Source of the DNA: SAR116 cluster bacterium
GTDB lineage: Bacteria > Pseudomonadota > Alphaproteobacteria > Puniceispirillales > Puniceispirillaceae
DNA: 64,000 nt
Direction of reading: 5' to 3'
Assembly: GCA_004213025.1 (NCBI GenBank)
Contig: SHBC01000002.1
Coordinates: forward strand, 1 to 64,000
The notes under the pieces: generated by a model
Told to the model about the DNA's origin: nothing
Databases searched by the model: none
What the model saw: the letters and a program-made list of their open reading frames with translations, nothing else
In this document: piece by piece, positions 20,553 to 29,153 of the stretch
Numbering within the stretch: position 1 is the first letter of the stretch
How the letters are laid out: every line of letters starts with the position of its first letter
Program-made: the position numbers and the translations under genes

Positions 20553-21805
20553 GAAGGGCCTCCCACATGTGATGCCGCGCCCTCTCCGGACGATGATCCG
20601 ACAAGGTGCGGGCCTACGGAAATGTTGGCGGACATGTCGGTAATGGCAGGATCCTGAAACCCCATCCGGCGCGTGTCTTTTGGCAGGCCAGGCGGCATAC
20701 CGACCGGCGTGCCGTATGGCATGGCGGCAGGTATCACGGCGTCGGCGAGACCAAGCCCTGAACCCAGACCTGAACCCAGACCTGAACCAAGACCTGAACC
20801 AAGACCTGAAAGTTGCTCCACAAGCCCAGCCATGACCGGCGATGGCAGCATCGGCAGCAACAGCACGATCTGTGTGCCCGCCCCCACCCCGGCAAGATCA
20901 CCGACAATATCGCCAACAGGATCGCCAACAGGATCAGTGGTAGGATCAGTGGCAGGCGCCTGCGCTCCCGCCCGGCCGGACGGCACGATGACAAGCGAGG
21001 CCTCGCGCCGCGCCAGATCGATGATCGCCGGCGTGGTGCCGGCCTCATGGAGAATGATGTCGGCATTGCGAATCGTCTCGACGCCGCGCAGGCTGAGCAG
21101 CCCGGGATCGCCGCCACCGATATCAACAATCTTCACCTGTGCCGTTTCACCCTCGCCGGTAGCCGCGATCAGTCTGGCAAGCTGCCGGTCGGCGGCAACT
21201 TCATCACCGCTGATAATGTGATCCGCTGCCGGACCATCGACAATGCGGTGCTGGACGGCGCGCCGCCGCGCCGGCGACAAAGCCCGCAGATCAGCCCGCC
21301 GACGATCAAGATAGCTGGCAAGCCTGCCGAAGCCGGCCGGCAGCATGCTCTCGATACGGGCCCGAATGCGCTGGCCAAGGACGGGCGCCGCGCCGGCGGT
21401 GGAAATGGCGATGAGGACCGGCGAACGGTCGACTATCGAGCCAAGATAGGCGCTGCAGAGCGCGGTATTGTCGGGAACATTGACCGGCACGCCAGCTTCC
21501 TTCGCCGCCGCCGACAGCGCGGCGTTGAGCGCGGCGTCACCGGTGTCGAGGATGACCAGCGGCCGTCCAGCGATCAGATCATGTGCCTGCCGGCAGGGCA
21601 CGTCTTCAAACACCCGTATGCGATCATCACTGCCAAGGCGCGAGGCCGGCCGTAAATCGGTGACCAGATCGACAAGCGGGGCGAATTTCAACAGCAGTCT
21701 GATCTTTGCCTCCAGCAGCGCCACATTGCCGATGACAAGCGGCGGCACCTCATCAACAGCGATGAAGCAGGGAAACAGCTGGCGCCTCTCATTGGGGGTC
21801 TTCAT
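20549..21805 (-). CDS. cysG: CysG-like siroheme synthase with a degenerate, repeat-filled C-terminal domain
   Basis: A 418-aa protein. Residues 1-215 form a precorrin-2 dehydrogenase/sirohydrochlorin ferrochelatase-type domain (FPCFIAVDEVPPLVIGNVALLEAKIRLLL in two pieces, then VNVPDNTALCSAYLGSIVDR and TAGAAPVLGQRIRARIE). The next region starts like uroporphyrinogen methyltransferase (VDIGGGDPGLLSLRGVETIRNADIILHE) but soon dissolves into TDPTTDPVGDPVGD and five GLGS repeats, losing the SAM-binding and catalytic core. The dehydrogenase half can make siroheme for CysI; the methyltransferase half is probably dead. Overlaps ferredoxin (upstream) and DUF2849 (downstream) by 4 bp each. Confidence 0.85.
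   Translation of the reverse strand: MKTPNERRQLFPCFIAVDEVPPLVIGNVALLEAKIRLLLKFAPLVDLVTDLRPASRLGSDDRIRVFEDVPCRQAHDLIAGRPLVILDTGDAALNAALSAAAKEAGVPVNVPDNTALCSAYLGSIVDRSPVLIAISTAGAAPVLGQRIRARIESMLPAGFGRLASYLDRRRADLRALSPARRRAVQHRIVDGPAADHIISGDEVAADRQLARLIAATGEGETAQVKIVDIGGGDPGLLSLRGVETIRNADIILHEAGTTPAIIDLARREASLVIVPSGRAGAQAPATDPTTDPVGDPVGDIVGDLAGVGAGTQIVLLLPMLPSPVMAGLVEQLSGLGSGLGSGLGSGLGSGLGLADAVIPAAMPYGTPVGMPPGLPKDTRRMGFQDPAITDMSANISVGPHLVGSSSGEGAASHVGGPS
20757..20810. repeat. 12-bp tandem repeat, 4 full copies plus a partial, inside cysG
   Basis: cctgaacccaga twice, cctgaaccaaga twice, then cctgaa. In the reverse frame it codes for repeating GLGS. It is the most homogeneous array in the window. 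Confidence 0.95.
20894..20953. repeat. 12-bp degenerate tandem repeat, about 5 copies, inside cysG
   Basis: Units aagatcaccgac, aatatcgccaac, aggatcgccaac, aggatcagtggt and aggatcagtggc. In the reverse frame they give the four-residue series TDPT-TDPV-GDPV-GDIV-GDLA. This second array sits 84 bp from the GLGS array in the same degenerate domain. Confidence 0.88.
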
Positions 21806-22179
21806 GGTCGGCCCTCCTGGAGTGAATCCACCGCCAGACCATCAGTCTGCGGGCCGGTCAGGATTTGGCAGGCCAGACGTGAGCTGTCATCGGCGTCAAA
21901 AATCTCGGCAAGTCGGTCCAGCTCGTCATCCGCCGGCGCATGAAGTGGCGCACGTCCCGGCCCCGCTATATGGACGTGACAGGTGGCGCATGAGCAGGCG
22001 CCGCCACATTCCGCCCTGATCGGCAGGCCGTAATCCCGCAGCACCTCCATCAGGCGCCAGCCGGCCGGCGCCTGCAGACTGTGACTCTCGCCATTTGGCA
22101 GCAAGGCAAGCGTCGTGAAGACGGTGTCGCATTCCTGTGCCCTCAATTCGTTTGGCAATTCATTTCGTTGCGTCGGCAT
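21802..22179 (-). CDS. [2Fe-2S] ferredoxin, first gene of the sulfite-reduction operon
   Basis: A 125-aa plant/adrenodoxin-fold ferredoxin. Cluster ligands are C58-X5-C64-X2-C67 and C104 (ECGGACSCATCHVH, LACQI), with an additional C62. It likely carries electrons from the nearby FNR to CysI, replacing CysJ. Its stop overlaps the cysG start (ATGA at 21802-21805). The N-terminus RNELPNELR is internally duplicated by a 12-bp repeat, so the true start could be internal. Confidence 0.92.
   Translation of the reverse strand: MPTQRNELPNELRAQECDTVFTTLALLPNGESHSLQAPAGWRLMEVLRDYGLPIRAECGGACSCATCHVHIAGPGRAPLHAPADDELDRLAEIFDADDSSRLACQILTGPQTDGLAVDSLQEGRP
22144..22167. repeat. 12-bp tandem repeat, 2 copies, in the ferredoxin N-terminus
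   Basis: caattcgtttgg and caattcatttcg, giving NEL-P / NEL-R within the first 13 codons. Confidence 0.7.
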
Positions 22180-22481
22180 GTTCGATCACTCCAAGGCGCT
22201 GCAAGTGGGGCGCTGCAAGTGGGGCGCTGCAAGTTTCAGCGCACCTCATTTTTGGAATGATTTTCTGAATTTGGAATGTTTATACGTCTGAAAATTTATT
22301 TTTTTTCCTGAAATGGCAGTTTCAAAAAATATTTTCCTGCCTATGGCATAGAGACGAAGGCTTGATGCTCAGCCTGTCCGTGATGCGGCAATTGTGATGC
22401 TTTGCAGGCAGGTGCCGAAATTGTTATATCGCAGTCGCAATATCGAAGTCCCTCTGGCAGGGAATCCGTTCGGGGTCAAAA
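22180..22481. promoter_or_regulatory. Divergent promoter region of the ferredoxin-cys operon and ctaA
   Basis: About 300 bp, markedly more AT-rich than its surroundings from 22250 to 22340. It includes a 14-bp tandem repeat in the ferredoxin leader and tttggaatg twice (22251 and 22270, 19 bp apart). Promoters for both directions must lie here. I cannot identify a specific operator or riboswitch. Confidence 0.5.
22195..22236. repeat. 14-bp tandem repeat, 3 copies, in the ferredoxin leader
   Basis: ggcgctgcaagtgg twice exactly, then ggcgctgcaagttt. The array ends 16 bp from the ferredoxin start codon. Confidence 0.92.
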
Positions 22482-23513
22482 ATGCCGTCTTACATGTCCG
22501 CAACCGAAGTTGCCAACCGCGCGCCACTTGGTGCGCGCACCGACAATTTTGCCTTCTGGTGGCTGGTCATCATGGCTGGCTTTGTCGGCATCATGGTGCT
22601 GATCGGCGGCGTGACCCGCCTGACCGGCAGCGGACTGTCGATGGTCGAATGGCGCCCCCTGATGGGAACCCTGCCGCCGCTGACCGCCGCCGAATGGGAC
22701 CGGGTCTACCAGCTCTATGTCAATTCGCCCGAATATGGCGAATTCAATTACGGGATGGACCTCGCCGGCTTCAAGACGATCTTCTTCTGGGAATATCTGC
22801 ACCGTCTCTGGGGACGGCTTCTTGGCGTTGCCTTTGTCATTCCCTTTGCCTGGATGATCATCCGCGATCGGGTGCCGAACGGGCTTGGCGGGCGTCTGTT
22901 CCTGCTGATGATTCTTGGTGGCTTTCAGGGTGTGATCGGCTGGTGGATGGTGAAGTCCGGCCTGACGGCGGATGCCACGGTTTCCCAATATCGCCTTGCC
23001 ACACATCTTGGCATGGCGCTGGTGATTTTCGCGCTGCTGCTGTGGACAGCCTTCGATATCCGTTATGGGCGGGCCGGCTTTCCGGGCGGACATGCCGGCG
23101 GAACCCTGCTCACCGTCGCGCTGACCATTCTTGCCGGGGCGCTTGTCGCCGGCATGGATGCCGGTCTTCTCTATAATCATTACCCGATGATGGGAAATGG
23201 GCTGGTGCCTGTTGAATATGGCGAGATGGGGATGCTTGATGCGTTCGAGAACCCCGCCTCGGCGCAGTTTCATCACCGCTGGATTGCGCTGCTTGCCGTT
23301 CTGGCGGTGATCACGCTTGTCGTGAAGGCGCGCCGCCAACCTGCCAGTCGCGGGCCGGCAACGCTGGCGCTGGTGCTTGTCTGCGGGCAGTTCGCGTTGG
23401 GCATCGCCGTGCTTCTCCACGGCGTGCCGGTGTCACTTGGCGCGATGCATCAGACCGGTGCGGTGCTGCTTCTCGGCAGTGTCATCTGGACAGTTCACCG
23501 GATGGCACGCTGA
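22482..23513 (+). CDS. ctaA: Heme A synthase (Cox15/CtaA)
   Basis: Oxidises the C8 methyl of heme O to a formyl group, giving heme A for aa3-type cytochrome oxidase. The 343-aa inner-membrane protein has about eight membrane segments. Conserved heme-ligand histidines are in EYLHRLWGRLLG, THLGMAL, FHHRWIAL and GAMHQTGA, and the N-terminal GGVTRLTGSGLSMVEW is diagnostic for the alphaproteobacterial/mitochondrial type. A start at 22494 (MSATEV) is also possible. It converges on aspS with a 4-bp gap. Confidence 0.96.
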   Translation: MPSYMSATEVANRAPLGARTDNFAFWWLVIMAGFVGIMVLIGGVTRLTGSGLSMVEWRPLMGTLPPLTAAEWDRVYQLYVNSPEYGEFNYGMDLAGFKTIFFWEYLHRLWGRLLGVAFVIPFAWMIIRDRVPNGLGGRLFLLMILGGFQGVIGWWMVKSGLTADATVSQYRLATHLGMALVIFALLLWTAFDIRYGRAGFPGGHAGGTLLTVALTILAGALVAGMDAGLLYNHYPMMGNGLVPVEYGEMGMLDAFENPASAQFHHRWIALLAVLAVITLVVKARRQPASRGPATLALVLVCGQFALGIAVLLHGVPVSLGAMHQTGAVLLLGSVIWTVHRMAR

Positions 23514-23529
23514 AAGATCAGCTTTTCTT
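23509..23529 (+). terminator. Possible short terminator of ctaA
   Basis: gctga-aaga-tcagc followed by ttttctt. The stem is only 5 bp and overlaps the ctaA stop and the aspS 3' end, so it is weak. Confidence 0.3.
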
Positions 23530-25287
23530 CGGCACCGGCGCGCGGCGGATATGAAGCTCGGCCAGCGCGCTGTCATCGACCGAAGACGGCGCCGCCATCA
23601 TCAGATCCTCGGCCTTGCCATTCATCGGGAACAGGATGACCTCACGGATGTTCGGCTCGTCGGCGATCAGCATCACCATGCGGTCGATCCCGGGGGCGAT
23701 GCCGCCATGCGGCGGCGCGCCAAAGCAGAAGGCGTTGATCATCGCCGGGAACTTGTCATCGACGACCTGCGAGTCATAGCCGGCAATCTCGAACGCCTTG
23801 TACATCACATCGGGGAGATGGTTCCGGATCGCCCCGGATGACAGCTCGACGCCGTTGCAGACAAGATCATATTGCCAGGCATTGATGGTCAGCGGGTCCT
23901 GTTCCTCAAGCGCCTTCAGACCACCCTGCGGCATCGAGAAGGGGTTGTGCGAGAAATCGATCTTGCCGGTGGTCTCATCGCGCTCATACATCGGGAAATC
24001 GACAATCCAGGCAAAGCGGAAGACGGTCTCGTCAATCAGCCCCTGCTCCTCGCCGATGCGCACCCGTGCGCGGCCGGCCAGATTTGCCGCTGCCGCCTCG
24101 TCGGCGCAGGCAAAGAACACCGCGTCACCATCGCCAACACCCGTGGCAAGACGAATTTCCTCGGCCTTTTCCGGCCCCAGCGCCTTTGCCACCGGACCAC
24201 GTGCCTCGCCATCACCATAGATGATATAGCCCATGCCGGGGGCACCTTCGGACTGCGCCCAGCTGTTCATCCGGTCGGCAATGGCGCGGCTGCCGCATTT
24301 CGGCCCGGGCACCGCGCGAACGACGCTGCCGCCCTCGACCGCCTTGGCGAAAATCGAAAAGCCCGACCCCCGAAACCTTTCGGTGACGTCGCAGATCTCG
24401 ATCGGGATCCGTAGGTCAGGCTTGTCATTGCCATATTTCAGCATCGACTCGGCGAACGGGATATGCACGAACTCCTGATCGATGGCCTTGTCGGAGAACT
24501 CCTCGAAGACGCCGCGGATGACAGGTTCGACAGCGTCGAACACATCCTGCTGCTCGACAAAGCTCATCTCGAGGTCAAGCTGGTAGAATTCGCCGGGGCT
24601 GCGATCGGCGCGGCTGTCCTCATCGCGGAAACAGGGCGCGATCTGGAAATAGCGGTCAAACCCGGAGACCATGACAAGCTGTTTGAATTGCTGCGGCGCC
24701 TGCGGCAGCGCGTAGAATTTACCGGGGTGAAGACGCGCCGGCACCAGAAAGTCACGCGCACCCTCAGGCGATGATGCGGTCAGGATCGGTGTCTGGAATT
24801 CGGTGAAGCCCTGCGCCACCATCCGCGCCCGGATCGACTGGATGATCTTCGCGCGCAGCATGATATTGTCATGCGGGCGGGCCCGGCGCAGATCGAGATA
24901 GCGATAGCGAAGCCGCGTCTCTTCACCTGAGTCGGTGTCGGAATTCACCTGCAGCGGCAACGTGTCCGCCGCCGACTGAACGTCAAAACTCTCGATGCGA
25001 ACCTCGACATGTCCGGTTGGCAGCGATGTGTTGATGGTCTCGTCACTTCGTTTCAGAACGGTGCCGGTGATCGTCACCACGGATTCAAGCCGCGTTGCCT
25101 CGACCGCGGCAAAGCTTGGATCGGAGGAATCAACGACACATTGCGTCAGCCCGTAATGATCACGAAGATCGACGAAAACCAGCTGGCCATGATCGCGCTT
25201 CCGGTTGATCCAGCCCGACAGGCGAACCGACTGGCCGACATTGGCCTCGGCAAGCTCGCCGCATGTATGTGAGCGATAGGCGTGCAT
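23518..25287 (-). CDS. aspS: Aspartyl-tRNA synthetase
   Basis: A 589-aa class IIb synthetase. N-terminal OB fold ([40 protein letters not shown]), motif 2 region [25 protein letters not shown], the bacterial GAD insertion domain, and motif 3 [13 protein letters not shown]. Full length for bacterial AspRS. The start at 25287 is set by [10 protein letters not shown] and a GGAG six bases upstream; the longer frame is not conserved. The enzyme may be non-discriminating (Asp/Asn), which I cannot decide here. Confidence 0.98.
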   Translation of the reverse strand: MHAYRSHTCGELAEANVGQSVRLSGWINRKRDHGQLVFVDLRDHYGLTQCVVDSSDPSFAAVEATRLESVVTITGTVLKRSDETINTSLPTGHVEVRIESFDVQSAADTLPLQVNSDTDSGEETRLRYRYLDLRRARPHDNIMLRAKIIQSIRARMVAQGFTEFQTPILTASSPEGARDFLVPARLHPGKFYALPQAPQQFKQLVMVSGFDRYFQIAPCFRDEDSRADRSPGEFYQLDLEMSFVEQQDVFDAVEPVIRGVFEEFSDKAIDQEFVHIPFAESMLKYGNDKPDLRIPIEICDVTERFRGSGFSIFAKAVEGGSVVRAVPGPKCGSRAIADRMNSWAQSEGAPGMGYIIYGDGEARGPVAKALGPEKAEEIRLATGVGDGDAVFFACADEAAAANLAGRARVRIGEEQGLIDETVFRFAWIVDFPMYERDETTGKIDFSHNPFSMPQGGLKALEEQDPLTINAWQYDLVCNGVELSSGAIRNHLPDVMYKAFEIAGYDSQVVDDKFPAMINAFCFGAPPHGGIAPGIDRMVMLIADEPNIREVILFPMNGKAEDLMMAAPSSVDDSALAELHIRRAPVPKKS

Positions 25288-25421
25288 CTTGATACTCCGA
25301 CTGGGAACTGGGGGCGACGAAGCCGGTCCGTCTGGCGTGAAAAGCGCGCGCAGTATGCAAAGATTGCCTGGCTTCCGCAACATGCTTGTCGCGGCAGGCC
25401 TGTGGCACTCCCGCGGCAGCG

Positions 25422-25443
25422 CTGTGGTGGTCCTGTGGTGGCT
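25422..25443. repeat. 11-bp tandem repeat, 2 copies, just past the bmt stop codon
   Basis: ctgtggtggtc and ctgtggtggct, ending immediately before the reverse-strand stop codon at 25444. Confidence 0.65.
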
Positions 25444-26469
25444 CTAGTCGCGGCCGCGCCGTCGTCCCCGGCCACGCCGCCCGGCACCGCCCTCGGGGCG
25501 CGTTTCACCTGGCATGGGCACATCCTTCCACGGCGTGCCAAGCGCCGCCAGCGCCGCGTCACTGTCGAAGTCCCGTTTCGGGGTGGCGCGAAGCGCCGCC
25601 GCCATCGCCGCCACATGATCCGGTGTGGTGCCGCAACATCCGCCGATGATGCTGATCCCGGCATCGCGCGCGAGGCAGGCATATTCGGCCATCAGTTCCG
25701 GCGTGCCATGATAATGGATGCCGCCATCGACATATTCGGGAATGCCGCAATTGCCCTTGGCGATGACCGGTGTTTCGACAACCGGCAGCATCTCCTGCAC
25801 CGAATGCAGGAGTTCAGCCGGCCCGATGCCACAATTCGCGCCGACACAGGCGGCACCGAATTCGGTCGCCTGGCGCGCGAAATCGGCCGGCAGGACGCCC
25901 ATCATTGATCTGGCGGCGGTGTCAAACGTCATGCAGGCTGCCACCTCAAGCCCGGTCGAGGCAGCGGCATCAATGGCGGCCTGAACCTCTTCCAGTGACG
26001 ACATCGTTTCCACCCAGAGAAGATCAACCCCGCCCTCGGCAAGGGCTTCGGCCTGTTCGGTGAAGGCGGCGCGGGCATCATCATAGTCAAGCGCGCCCAT
26101 CGGCGCGAACAGCTCGCCGGTCGGACCAATCGAGCCGGCGACAAGAACGGTCTGGCCATTGCGATCCCGCCCCGCATCGGCAGCCGCCCTGGCAAGCCGC
26201 GCCGCGGCAAGATTGAGCTCGCCAACGCGATCCTGCGCGCCATGAAGACGAAGACGATGATGCGTGCCGCCGAATGAATTGGTCAGCACCAACTGCGATC
26301 CGGCATCGATGAAGGCGCTATGCAGCGCTGCAACCTCATCCGGCCTTTCGACATTCCACAGTTCAGGTGGATAGCCGGTCTCAAGGCCCTGGTTGAAATA
26401 GTTGGTGCCGGTGGCGCCATCAGCGACGATCCAGCCGGTCTCGGCCAGAAGGGTATTCAGGGTGGTCAT
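25444..26469 (-). CDS. bmt: Homocysteine S-methyltransferase (betaine-homocysteine type)
   Basis: Transfers a methyl group to homocysteine to make methionine; in alphaproteobacteria this family is generally assigned glycine betaine as donor. The 341-aa TIM barrel has zinc-ligand cysteines in GANCG and GGCCGT, and the start IVADGATGTNYFNQGLETG is typical. The C-terminus is an unusual basic tail, RRGRGRRRGRD. The donor is inferred, not proven. The leader carries a five-copy 16-bp tandem array. Confidence 0.88.
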   Translation of the reverse strand: MTTLNTLLAETGWIVADGATGTNYFNQGLETGYPPELWNVERPDEVAALHSAFIDAGSQLVLTNSFGGTHHRLRLHGAQDRVGELNLAAARLARAAADAGRDRNGQTVLVAGSIGPTGELFAPMGALDYDDARAAFTEQAEALAEGGVDLLWVETMSSLEEVQAAIDAAASTGLEVAACMTFDTAARSMMGVLPADFARQATEFGAACVGANCGIGPAELLHSVQEMLPVVETPVIAKGNCGIPEYVDGGIHYHGTPELMAEYACLARDAGISIIGGCCGTTPDHVAAMAAALRATPKRDFDSDAALAALGTPWKDVPMPGETRPEGGAGRRGRGRRRGRD

Positions 26470-26486
26470 GGGGTGGTCTGTCTTTC

Positions 26487-26567
26487 CGTTGGTTGCTTAA
26501 CCCGTTGGTTGCTCAACCCGTTTGTTGTTCATCCCGTTTTTTGTTCATCCCGTTTTTTTGTTCATCC
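26487..26567. repeat. 16-bp tandem repeat, 5 copies, between DUF1289 and bmt
   Basis: cgttggttgcttaacc, cgttggttgctcaacc, cgtttgttgttcatcc, cgttttttgttcatcc, and a 17-bp copy cgtttttttgttcatcc. It covers the DUF1289 stop region (26562-26564) and the bmt leader. Read leftward, three copies contain GGATGAAC, hence an ATG and a TGA. There is a gradient of divergence across the array. Confidence 0.93.
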
Positions 26568-26789
26568 CCGGCGGCGACGCGTCGGACGCCGCACGACACC
26601 TATCGCGGCGGCGCGCCTGTCGCGAAGCGCGTCCAGCAACTCACGCTGGTCGTCCAGGGTCATCGACCGCCAGGCGGCGATTTCAGTACCGGTACGAAAA
26701 CACCCAATACAATGGCCCGAAACAGGGTCGAGCTGACAGACCGAAATACATGGCGAGGGAAGGGCAGCATTGTCCGTCTGGCGGCTCAT
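26562..26789 (-). CDS. DUF1289 family protein
   Basis: A 75-aa protein with the DUF1289 signature: SPCISVCQLDPVSGHCIGCFRTGTEIAAW, in which four cysteines probably bind a metal, then LDDQRELLDALRDRRA. Small stand-alone proteins of this family are widespread in proteobacteria with no assigned function. The C-terminus is strongly basic (RRPTRRRRG). Its stop lies in the first copy (in transcription order) of the 16-bp array that forms the bmt leader, suggesting a bicistronic unit. Confidence 0.9.
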   Translation of the reverse strand: MSRQTDNAALPSPCISVCQLDPVSGHCIGCFRTGTEIAAWRSMTLDDQRELLDALRDRRAAAIGVVRRPTRRRRG

Positions 26790-26831
26790 CTCGTCTCACC
26801 CCTTGCCACTGGCAAGAATGCCGTCCGCCTG

Positions 26832-27344
26832 TCAGGCGGCGACGCTTTCACCATCGTCCGACAGCATGGCGCTGTTCAATGCCGCAAGCGCGGCGTCAAG
26901 GCTCTCCCGGCCGCCGGCAACAATCTTGCCATCGACACCGACGCCCGTATCGCCATCGCGGGCCGGCACGGCCAGATCAATCAGGTCAAGAAGCGCGGCC
27001 GCCTCTTCCAGCACCAGCACCGGCATGTCTTCGCGGGTAAAGGCACGCATCAGACGCTTGGCATGGGCCTCCGGCAACAGCGTCGTGACATGCCGCTCAC
27101 CCGACGGGATGATCAGCGCGTCATAATCAATGGCAAGCGTCGTCGACAGCGTCGAATCAACAGGATAGGACATGCCCCAGCCGCTTCCATTCCAGGCATT
27201 CGTCAGACCGGCATCGCGTGAGATGACACGAAGCTTCGCGTTGACGGACATCATGGCGCGCTGAATGGCGATGAAGATGTCCTCATCAAAGCCGCTGGCG
27301 ACCATGATGGCGACGGTTTTGCCTGTGAAATTGGAAAGCTGCAT
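26832..27344 (-). CDS. DJ-1/PfpI superfamily protein lacking the nucleophilic cysteine
   Basis: A 170-aa protein with the DJ-1/PfpI fold order: TVAIMVASGFDEDIFIAIQRAM, DALIIPSGERHVTTLL, then VLVLEEAAALLDLI. In active members the nucleophile elbow reads like xxCHG after the third strand; here it is LEEAA, with no Cys. That resembles the non-catalytic C-terminal domain of large catalases. Function unknown; probably structural or regulatory rather than a protease or deglycase. Confidence 0.75.
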   Translation of the reverse strand: MQLSNFTGKTVAIMVASGFDEDIFIAIQRAMMSVNAKLRVISRDAGLTNAWNGSGWGMSYPVDSTLSTTLAIDYDALIIPSGERHVTTLLPEAHAKRLMRAFTREDMPVLVLEEAAALLDLIDLAVPARDGDTGVGVDGKIVAGGRESLDAALAALNSAMLSDDGESVAA

Positions 27345-27524
27345 CTATCATGCTCCTGTACGGGGGAAATCTGTTGTTCACGAACCGGCCCTGTGATTCC
27401 TGCCGCCAGGCGTCGGACAGATATATCCGATGGCGGTCGATTGTGAGGGAGGCGGTGACGAGAATTTGACGCCGGTATACAGTCCCTTTGCGGCAGGTTC
27501 AAGCCCGTATTGTCAGAAGCTGGT

Positions 27525-29153
27525 TCAGGCGCCAGGATTCTGTCCAGCACGGAGAAGATCCTCGGGCGTGTCGATATCGCGATGGATGCTGTCATCATGC
27601 CAGCTGATGCTGTTGACCGCGGCGGGGTTTTCGCGCAACACCTGCCTGCCACCCATATCGCCGCTGAGCCTGCCAAGCGCCTCGAAAAACCCGCACCCCC
27701 ACAGAACCGGGTTGCCGCGCCGCCCCTCATGAACCGGGAATGAAATGCGAGCCTCATGATCGCCAAGACCGCTGTGATCGCGGATCATCTCGGCGACCAG
27801 ATCGGGCGAGATATAGGGCATGTCACCAAGCGCGATCAGCGCGCCGGACACCGTCTGCGGCAGGGCGGCGATTCCGGCCGCCACCGAACCCGCCTGACCG
27901 GCAACAAAATCGGCATTGTGCGCGAAGGTAACCTCCAACCCGTGAAGCGCCGCAACAATCTCATCACGCTGATGACCGGTCACCACCACAAGATCCATGA
28001 TCCCGCCATCACGCATCGCCTGCGCCGCCCGCCGCACCAGAGGCTCACCATCGATCTCGACGAGGAGCTTGTTGACCTCGCCCATCCGCCGCGACGACCC
28101 GGCCGCCAGCAGAACGCCGCCGATGGCGATGTTGCTTGGCCGCCGGCGTTCAACCATCTTGCGCGGCAGCGGGCGTGACGCAATCTCCATCAGCAACCCG
28201 CCAATGGCCATGTCGGCAATCTCGTCATCATCGATCTTGATGTCGGCAAGAACCAGCTGCAGCACCCAGTCGAACCCGTTCAGGCGCGGAGAGCGCGCGC
28301 AACCCGGCATGCCGATCACCGGCACCTCACCAAGCCCGGCCATCATCAGAAGATTCCCCGGATCGGCCGGCAGTCCTAGCCTTGCCACCTTGCCACCTGC
28401 CGCCTCGACAGCCATCGGCACCACGTCACGCCGGTCACAGATGGCGGATGCGCCGCAAATCAGAATGGCCTCGGCACCATGGTGCCGGGACTCGCCAATG
28501 GCGGCGGCAAGGCTGGCGGTGTCATGCGCGACGATACGGCTGTCGACAAGCGCACAGCCAAGCTGGTCAAGCCGTTGCTTCGTCACCTTTTCGGTCGCCG
28601 TCAGAAGTGCCGGCTTCATCCCCTCGACACGCGTCTGGATCAACGCAAAGGGCCGCGCGCGGAGCGGATGGAACCCGAAGACAGGCATCCCGCCAGCCTC
28701 GGCGATGGCCGCCTCAACAGTGGTTTCGGGCAGGCTGTAAGGGATGATTTTCAGCGTGGCGATCATGTCACCATCTTCAAGAAGCTGATTGTGCTGCACA
28801 CAGGCCAGCGTGATGCCCTCATCAACCCTGTTGAGATGTTTCAGCCGCTGCCTGTCGAACCTGACAATACCCCGCCCGGCGGCATAGATGTTGACGCGGC
28901 CCGTCGCGGCGGATGACATCCGCAGGCCAGCCGGCACCAGCGCCGCCGCCAGCCTGTCGGCGGCGCTGTCCTCGTCAAGGTCCCCGGCCTCGAGCCTGGC
29001 CACGGTGATTGTGTCGATCCCTGCCGCAACCAGCCGCGCGATGTCAGGCGGCGCAAGGCGGGTGCCCTTGCGGATCCGGCCGTCCGGCAGATACACCGCA
29101 TGCGCCAGAATGGTGCCCTCGCTGTCATCCGGTGCGGCTGGTCCGAACTTCAT
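27525..29153 (-). CDS. Fused molybdopterin-binding (MoeA-like) and MobA-like nucleotidyltransferase
   Basis: A 542-aa two-domain protein. The N-terminal ~340 aa resemble a molybdopterin-binding domain (VRFDRQRLKHLNRVDEG, ILICGASAICDRRDVVPMAV, VIGMPGCARSPRLNGFDWVL). The C-terminal ~195 aa form a nucleotidyltransferase (GVLLAAGSSRRMGEVNKLL, IALGDMPYISPDL, then RGNPVLW) like MocA/MobA, which makes MCD (molybdopterin cytosine dinucleotide). MCD is the cofactor of CO-dehydrogenase-type enzymes, so this gene probably makes the cofactor for the CoxL homologue. It overlaps xdhC by 4 bp. It corresponds to the moeA/mobA-like genes of other cox clusters. Confidence 0.88.
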   Translation of the reverse strand: MKFGPAAPDDSEGTILAHAVYLPDGRIRKGTRLAPPDIARLVAAGIDTITVARLEAGDLDEDSAADRLAAALVPAGLRMSSAATGRVNIYAAGRGIVRFDRQRLKHLNRVDEGITLACVQHNQLLEDGDMIATLKIIPYSLPETTVEAAIAEAGGMPVFGFHPLRARPFALIQTRVEGMKPALLTATEKVTKQRLDQLGCALVDSRIVAHDTASLAAAIGESRHHGAEAILICGASAICDRRDVVPMAVEAAGGKVARLGLPADPGNLLMMAGLGEVPVIGMPGCARSPRLNGFDWVLQLVLADIKIDDDEIADMAIGGLLMEIASRPLPRKMVERRRPSNIAIGGVLLAAGSSRRMGEVNKLLVEIDGEPLVRRAAQAMRDGGIMDLVVVTGHQRDEIVAALHGLEVTFAHNADFVAGQAGSVAAGIAALPQTVSGALIALGDMPYISPDLVAEMIRDHSGLGDHEARISFPVHEGRRGNPVLWGCGFFEALGRLSGDMGGRQVLRENPAAVNSISWHDDSIHRDIDTPEDLLRAGQNPGA

